Below are positions 39,097 through 41,959 of a stretch of 41,959 nucleotides of DNA, in pieces. The translations under genes were made by a program, and so were the position numbers. Position 1 is the stretch's first letter. Each line of letters begins with the position of its first letter. The notes beneath the pieces are model-generated. The model made no database searches. It was given only the letters and a program-made list of their open reading frames with translations, and was not told where the DNA came from. Source of the DNA: a virus; IMG/VR virus record IMGVR_UViG_3300042923_000430, positions 1-41,959 of that record; one strand, 5' to 3'.

Positions 39097-39345
39097 TCAT
39101 AACCCAAGCAACGCATCTAATGTCACAAGATGATCGCCTGCTTTTTTGGCTGCCTTATTAATCGCTCCGTGAATAAGAATTAATTCATCTGTCGTAAACG
39201 AAGATATGCCAGTCTCTTTATGACTGTATGTATTTTCTTTAACTCCGAGCAATAATCCAAAATCAGCCTGTGAAAATAGGTACTTTTTCCTATAGTACTC
39301 AACTTCGAGAAACTTCTTCTTTTTTGTCGTTTTTTCGCCTTTCAT
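39097..39345 (-). CDS. Cro-like XRE regulator
   Basis: 82 residues from the ATG at 39345 (AAAGGAG upstream). LFSQADFGLLLGVKENTYSH, then KETGISSFTTDELILIHGAI form an HTH. First gene of the leftward early operon, divergent from the CI-like gene, the Cro position. Expected to repress the repressor promoter. Confidence 0.78.
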   Translation of the reverse strand: MKGEKTTKKKKFLEVEYYRKKYLFSQADFGLLLGVKENTYSHKETGISSFTTDELILIHGAINKAAKKAGDHLVTLDALLGL

Positions 39346-39396
39346 ATTTCGACTCCTTTCCATTTTATTTTAAAAGCACAATACCGTGTGTTGCTT

Positions 39397-39497
39397 GTTA
39401 CGCAACCACTATATTTAGATTATACCATCTTGCTGTTATTGTCAATACTTTTTTGTTGCGTAATTTGATTTTTTTTGATAGAATAATTGCGTAGCAA
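39397..39497. promoter_or_regulatory. Lysogeny switch: divergent promoters with three operators
   Basis: Operators share TTGCGTAA: 39397-39406 (GTTACGCAAC), 39455-39466 (GTTGCGTAATTT), 39487-39497 (TTGCGTAGCAA). Leftward promoter TTGACA (39440-39445)-15-TATAAT (39419-39424). Rightward promoter TTGCGT (39456-39461)-17-TAGAAT (39479-39484), whose -35 overlaps operator 2. The layout parallels lambdoid OR. Confidence 0.78.
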
Positions 39498-39535
39498 GCA
39501 AATCAAGTAAAATCAAGTGTTTGGAGGAGATACCA

Positions 39536-39847
39536 ATGGCGCGATTAGCCGATAGGATGACAGAGCTAAGAGAAGGTTTCGGATTAACCAGATTGGAAAT
39601 GGCAAAAAAATTAGGAGTAAATAAATCAACGATTACAAGATATGAATCTGGAAACATGAATCCTACTATCGAAATGTTGTTAAAAATTCGTGAAATATTT
39701 GGAGTAACAATTGACTGGATCACCGGAGTTGACACAGAAGGAGAAGATAAATATATTCCTGCGGTAAAAGAATGTATTGAAGCAGGGATATCACCTGAAG
39801 CACTTAAGGATATTGTGAGCGCATTGGCCAGAACAAGAAAGGAATGA
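39536..39847 (+). CDS. CI-like repressor (XRE family)
   Basis: 103 residues from the ATG at 39536 (GGAGGAG upstream; a TTG 15 bases earlier lies inside that site). HTH: MTELREGFGLTRLEMAKKLG, VNKSTITRYESGNMNPT, then IFGVTIDWITGVD and a short helical C-terminus. No RecA-type autocleavage domain, so induction must work another way, plausibly through the antirepressor. Coupled to the integrase 4 bases downstream. Confidence 0.85.
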   Translation: MARLADRMTELREGFGLTRLEMAKKLGVNKSTITRYESGNMNPTIEMLLKIREIFGVTIDWITGVDTEGEDKYIPAVKECIEAGISPEALKDIVSALARTRKE

Positions 39848-39851
39848 TATC

Positions 39852-41015
39852 ATGCAATATATCAATGGATGGTCTATTTATCCTAACGAAGGTGGGTTTA
39901 AGGGCTCAAAGGAACATGGGAAAGATGCTTTTGGAACGCGTAAGCGAAAAACATTTCGTGGCGGTACAGAAAAAGAAGTAAAGTTGAAAATTGATAAGTA
40001 CGAATACGAGGTTGCAACCGGGCAATATGTCGAACCAAATAAAGACACGCTTGTAGGCTTTTTAGAAACTTATTACAGGCTCACAAAACACACATGGGAG
40101 GATACAACGGCTGAATTGTATAGAATGTATATCTATACCCATATCAAGCCTTATTTCAAGGAAATGAAGCTTACTGATATCAAGCCGGTTGTTCTAGACG
40201 AATTCTATAACTATAAGCTGACCGAGAAAAGAAAATATTACTGCAAAGCAGAAAAGAAAGAGAAAGAACGCCCGCCATTGTCGGTTAATACCGTAAATAA
40301 ATTAAATACGTTTTTTAAGGCAGCGTTTAATTATGCGATTGCAAATGATTATATAAAAAAGAACCCTACTGTTAACGTACAGTTGAAGCGACCGGTAGAT
40401 TATGATCCTAACGTGTATAATAATGAGCAGTTTTTAAAACTCCTGTCTTTTGTTAGCGGAAAAGTTGAAGAAATACCGATTATACTGGGCGCCGGATGTG
40501 GATTTAGGCGAGGCGAGATCTGCGGGCTGAGATGGAAAGATATTAATTTTGAGACAGGAACTATATCGATTGAAAAAACAAATGTGAGATTTAATAAAAA
40601 TGTTGAGAAATCACCAAAGAATAAAACAAGCAAAAGAGTGATAGTCGCTCCCACATATGTAATAGAGACACTTAGGAGATATAAAAAAACGGTTGGAAAG
40701 GCAAGTGACATAGATAAAGTAATCACGAAGTGGAAACCGCAATCATTAACCGGAAGATTTTCCGACTTATTAAACGAGTACGGACTTCCTCATACCAGAT
40801 TGCATGATCTAAGACATTACAACGCAACTATAATGATGTCTCTAGGAATACCAGATAAACAGGCTGCGGCCCGTCTTGGTCACTCAAATACACAAACACT
40901 TAGGAAAACATACCAGCATATCCTGAAAGGCATGGATGAAGAAGCAGCTCAGAAGATAAACGAGACATTTACCATCCAGGAAACAGATAAGGTCAAAAAA
41001 TTTAAAGCGGTATAA
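39852..41015 (+). CDS. Tyrosine integrase
   Basis: 387 residues. N-terminal arm-binding region (1-60), core-binding SAM-like domain (about 63-170), catalytic domain with R219 (GCGFRRGE), H318 and R321 (HDLRH), H344 (LGHS) and nucleophile Y354 (TYQH). All catalytic residues are present. Integrates at tRNA-Leu; the attR core starts 85 bases after its stop. Co-transcribed with the repressor (AAAGGAA site inside the repressor end). Confidence 0.96.
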   Translation: MQYINGWSIYPNEGGFKGSKEHGKDAFGTRKRKTFRGGTEKEVKLKIDKYEYEVATGQYVEPNKDTLVGFLETYYRLTKHTWEDTTAELYRMYIYTHIKPYFKEMKLTDIKPVVLDEFYNYKLTEKRKYYCKAEKKEKERPPLSVNTVNKLNTFFKAAFNYAIANDYIKKNPTVNVQLKRPVDYDPNVYNNEQFLKLLSFVSGKVEEIPIILGAGCGFRRGEICGLRWKDINFETGTISIEKTNVRFNKNVEKSPKNKTSKRVIVAPTYVIETLRRYKKTVGKASDIDKVITKWKPQSLTGRFSDLLNEYGLPHTRLHDLRHYNATIMMSLGIPDKQAAARLGHSNTQTLRKTYQHILKGMDEEAAQKINETFTIQETDKVKKFKAV

Positions 41016-41018
41016 TAA

Positions 41019-41044
41019 TAGCCAGGGGTTCGATTCCCTGGCTA
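41019..41044 (+). terminator. Hairpin after the integrase (terminator, T-arm-like)
   Basis: TAGCCAGGG / CCCTGGCTA, 9 bp with a GTTCGATT loop, followed by CCGTTTT. It starts 4 bases after the stop. The loop and stem resemble a tRNA T arm (GGGGTTCGATTCCC), so it may be a remnant of another tRNA 3' end as well as a terminator. Confidence 0.6.
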
Positions 41045-41072
41045 CCGTTTTGGCTACCTTGCGTAACGCGCA
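41039..41072. repeat. Right att-arm repeats (TGGCTACC and TTGCGTAA)
   Basis: TGGCTACC at 41039-41046 and GGCTACC at 41052-41058 match the left arm at 904-933. TTGCGTAACGCGCA (41059-41072) matches the reverse complement of the left-arm site near 863-876 (GTGCGTAATGCGCA). Confidence 0.55.
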
Positions 41073-41099
41073 TTATTTATAAATCGCTACAGCCCTTGA

Positions 41100-41155
41100 A
41101 CTGCGGATGACAGGAATTGAACCTGCACGGTCTCCCACTAGATCCTAAGTCTAGC
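41100..41155. repeat. attR core
   Basis: 56 bases identical to attL. The copy is the 3' portion of the functional tRNA-Leu gene. Confidence 0.95.
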
Positions 41156-41181
41156 GCGTCTGCCAGTTCCGCCACATCCGC
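41102..41181 (-). tRNA. tRNA-Leu(UAG)
   Basis: 80 nt, class II. Acceptor GCGGATG / CATCCGC with discriminator A; anticodon stem CTAGA / TCTAG with loop CTTAGGA (anticodon TAG); variable arm GGGAGACC; T loop TTCAATT. CCA is not encoded. Restored by the phage-supplied 3' part at attR. Confidence 0.95.
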
Positions 41182-41227
41182 GAAATATATAAAGACTTGG
41201 TATAAACCAATTCTTTTACCTAACAAG

Positions 41228-41300
41228 TGAGACATCCGGGATTCGAACCCGGGACACCTTGATTAAAAGTCAAGTGCTCTACCGACTGAGCTAATATCCC
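41228..41300 (-). tRNA. tRNA-Lys(UUU)
   Basis: 73 nt. Acceptor GGGATAT / ATGTCTC, anticodon loop CTTTTAA, T arm CCCGGGTTCGAATCCCGG. CCA not encoded. Confidence 0.95.
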
Positions 41301-41676
41301 ATGAACCATTAACATTCTTCGCATTATACAGAAGTTTAAGTACATTTGCTCCCGATGCATATATCGGTTAGCCGGATAAGCTCAAATAGCAAAACATATA
41401 CTTTATATCGGTCTATACCGTCTTTCCGATTAATTCCGGACCTTCAGTATTCATGCTTTTGTCATACTGGGTACACCCAGTCAGGGGATTAAAAATTTGT
41501 TGTCCTTCGTCAAGCTGGGCAAGCCCAGTTACCGGGATTACTTTCTGGCCTTCGTCAAGCTGGGCAAGCCCAGTTCTTCAATTCAGGCACCATCTCTTTC
41601 GGAAGATTCTCCTTCGCTCTGGGCAAGCCCAGTTACCGGGATTCTTACATTCCGATCCGAAGCTTTACTTCGGTAA
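41301..41676. other. tRNA-cluster spacer with hairpin repeats
   Basis: No gene is visible. It contains four palindromic hairpin units (41466-41632) and a further stem CCGAAG / CTTCGG just 3' of tRNA-Gln. The plus-strand ORF through it is a product of the repeats. Confidence 0.6.
41466..41632. repeat. Four CTGGGC-AA-GCCCAG palindromes
   Basis: Copies at 41466-41481 (ACTGGGTACACCCAGT), 41515-41528, 41560-41573 and 41619-41632 (CTGGGCAAGCCCAG). Two of the last three also share a preceding CTTCGTCAAG, and two a following TTACCGGGATT. The stem word matches the tRNA-Gln acceptor (TGGGC / GCCCA). Confidence 0.75.
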
Positions 41677-41749
41677 CTGGGCTAGGTGGATTTGAACCAC
41701 CGGAATGCAGGAGTCAAAGTCCTGTGCCTTACCGCTTGGCGATAGCCCA
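41677..41749 (-). tRNA. tRNA-Gln(UUG)
   Basis: 73 nt. Acceptor TGGGCTA / TAGCCCA, anticodon stem CAGGA / TCCTG with loop CTTTGAC (TTG), T arm GGTGGTTCAAATCCACC. Confidence 0.94.
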
Positions 41750-41753
41750 ATAG

Positions 41754-41828
41754 GGTGGATAAAGGGATTCGAACCCTTGGCCTCCAGAGCCACAATCTGG
41801 CGCGCTAACCAACTGCGCTATACCCACC
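41754..41828 (-). tRNA. tRNA-His(GUG)
   Basis: 75 nt counting the extra 5' G. Acceptor (G)GTGGGTA / TATCCAC-C, anticodon stem CCAGA / TCTGG with loop TTGTGGC (GTG). The encoded G-1/C73 pair is the His identity element. Confidence 0.94.
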
Positions 41829-41861
41829 ATATTTATACCACATATTTCATTAGATGAAAAA

Positions 41862-41935
41862 TGTGCCAGAAGGGATTCGAACCCCCGACACATGGCTTAG
41901 AAGGCCATTGCTCTATCCAACTGAGCTACTAGCAC
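41862..41935 (-). tRNA. tRNA-Arg(UCU)
   Basis: 74 nt. Acceptor GTGCTAG / CTGGCAC, anticodon stem ATGGC / GCCAT with loop CTTCTAA (TCT), T arm GGGGGTTCGAATCCCTT. Last complete gene in the window. Confidence 0.94.
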
Positions 41936-41959
41936 ATTTATGGTGTGATACGGTCAAAC

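Larger units (their letters stand above)
724..41155. mobile_element. Integrated siphovirus-type prophage (about 40.4 kb)
   Basis: It is bounded by identical 56-bp sequences at 724-779 and 41100-41155, the right one being the 3' part of a complete tRNA-Leu gene. It carries a full set of modules: lysis, tail, HK97-type head, terminase, late activator, replication/recombination, CI/Cro switch and a tyrosine integrase next to attR. Structural genes look intact. The frameshifts are in regulatory or accessory genes (antirepressor, a methyltransferase subunit, a zinc finger). It is probably inducible or only recently decayed. Confidence 0.97.

Noticed and set aside
41453-41695. An 80-residue plus-strand ORF in the tRNA spacer
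   Set aside because: Its repeats (SSWASPV...) come from the palindromic DNA repeats, and it runs into the tRNA-Gln gene antisense; no ribosome site.
1-41959. CRISPR arrays or insertion sequences
   Set aside because: No regularly spaced repeats and no transposase gene were seen.

Overview
The window holds one complete siphovirus-type prophage of about 40.4 kb (724..41155) inside a low-GC Gram-positive chromosome. Codon use, strong GGAGG ribosome binding sites and the gene families (CD1375-like small proteins, TcdE-like holin, BppU tail protein, DUF3310, DUF551) suggest a Clostridia / Lachnospiraceae-like host. No database search was possible. A 56-bp identical sequence bounds the prophage. 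On the right it is the 3' part of an intact tRNA-Leu(UAG) gene (attR); on the left it is a duplicate of that part (attL). Left of attL lies host DNA with the start of a TrkH/KtrB potassium transporter gene and the old tRNA terminator. Right of attR the host tRNA cluster continues with Lys, Gln, His and Arg, all on the minus strand.

Layout from left to right. (1) 780-3300 is an accessory, lysogeny-expressed arm: a small TTG-start gene, an XRE regulator, a two-helix membrane protein, a ribbon-helix-helix-like regulator with three matching operator sites, and a plus-strand gene whose stop codon is followed at once by a predicted type I hammerhead ribozyme. (2) 3308-5366 is lysis: amidase endolysin, holin and small proteins. 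(3) 5394-10242 holds the tail tip and fibre, including a predicted invertible cassette that would swap the C-terminus of the BppU/collagen-like fibre. (4) 10253-21296 holds the tape measure, tail, connector, HK97 capsid, protease, portal and terminase genes. (5) 21422-24887 is an unusual packaging-side block: a proteasome-like Ntn hydrolase with T/D/K residues at canonical spacing, an HNH / P-loop fusion, a second small-terminase-type protein and a metallophosphoesterase. (6) 25040-25444 is a probable late-gene activator, with a candidate late promoter downstream. (7) 25437-39345 is one long leftward early operon: many small Cys-rich proteins, two DNA methyltransferases, RusA, RecE/RecT-like recombination genes, an SbcC-like ATPase and a replication initiator. 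A single rightward gene with its own strong promoter interrupts it. (8) 39097-41015 is the lysogeny switch (Cro-like and CI-like regulators) and the tyrosine integrase.

Almost all lytic genes read leftward from a promoter at 39419-39445. The CI-like repressor and integrase read rightward. A recurring TTGCGTAA motif sits in the switch region, before the antirepressor, in the left accessory region and in both att arms, which suggests one regulon.

The most notable features are the hammerhead ribozyme, the fibre inversion cassette with no recognisable dedicated recombinase in the window, a split cytosine methyltransferase with two G8 tracts (one putting the alpha ORF out of frame), a second methylase whose expected ATG is ACG, the phage Ntn hydrolase, and the HNH/P-loop fusion. 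Three single-base frameshifts (methyltransferase alpha, antirepressor, zinc-finger protein) point to phase variation, early prophage decay or sequencing error.
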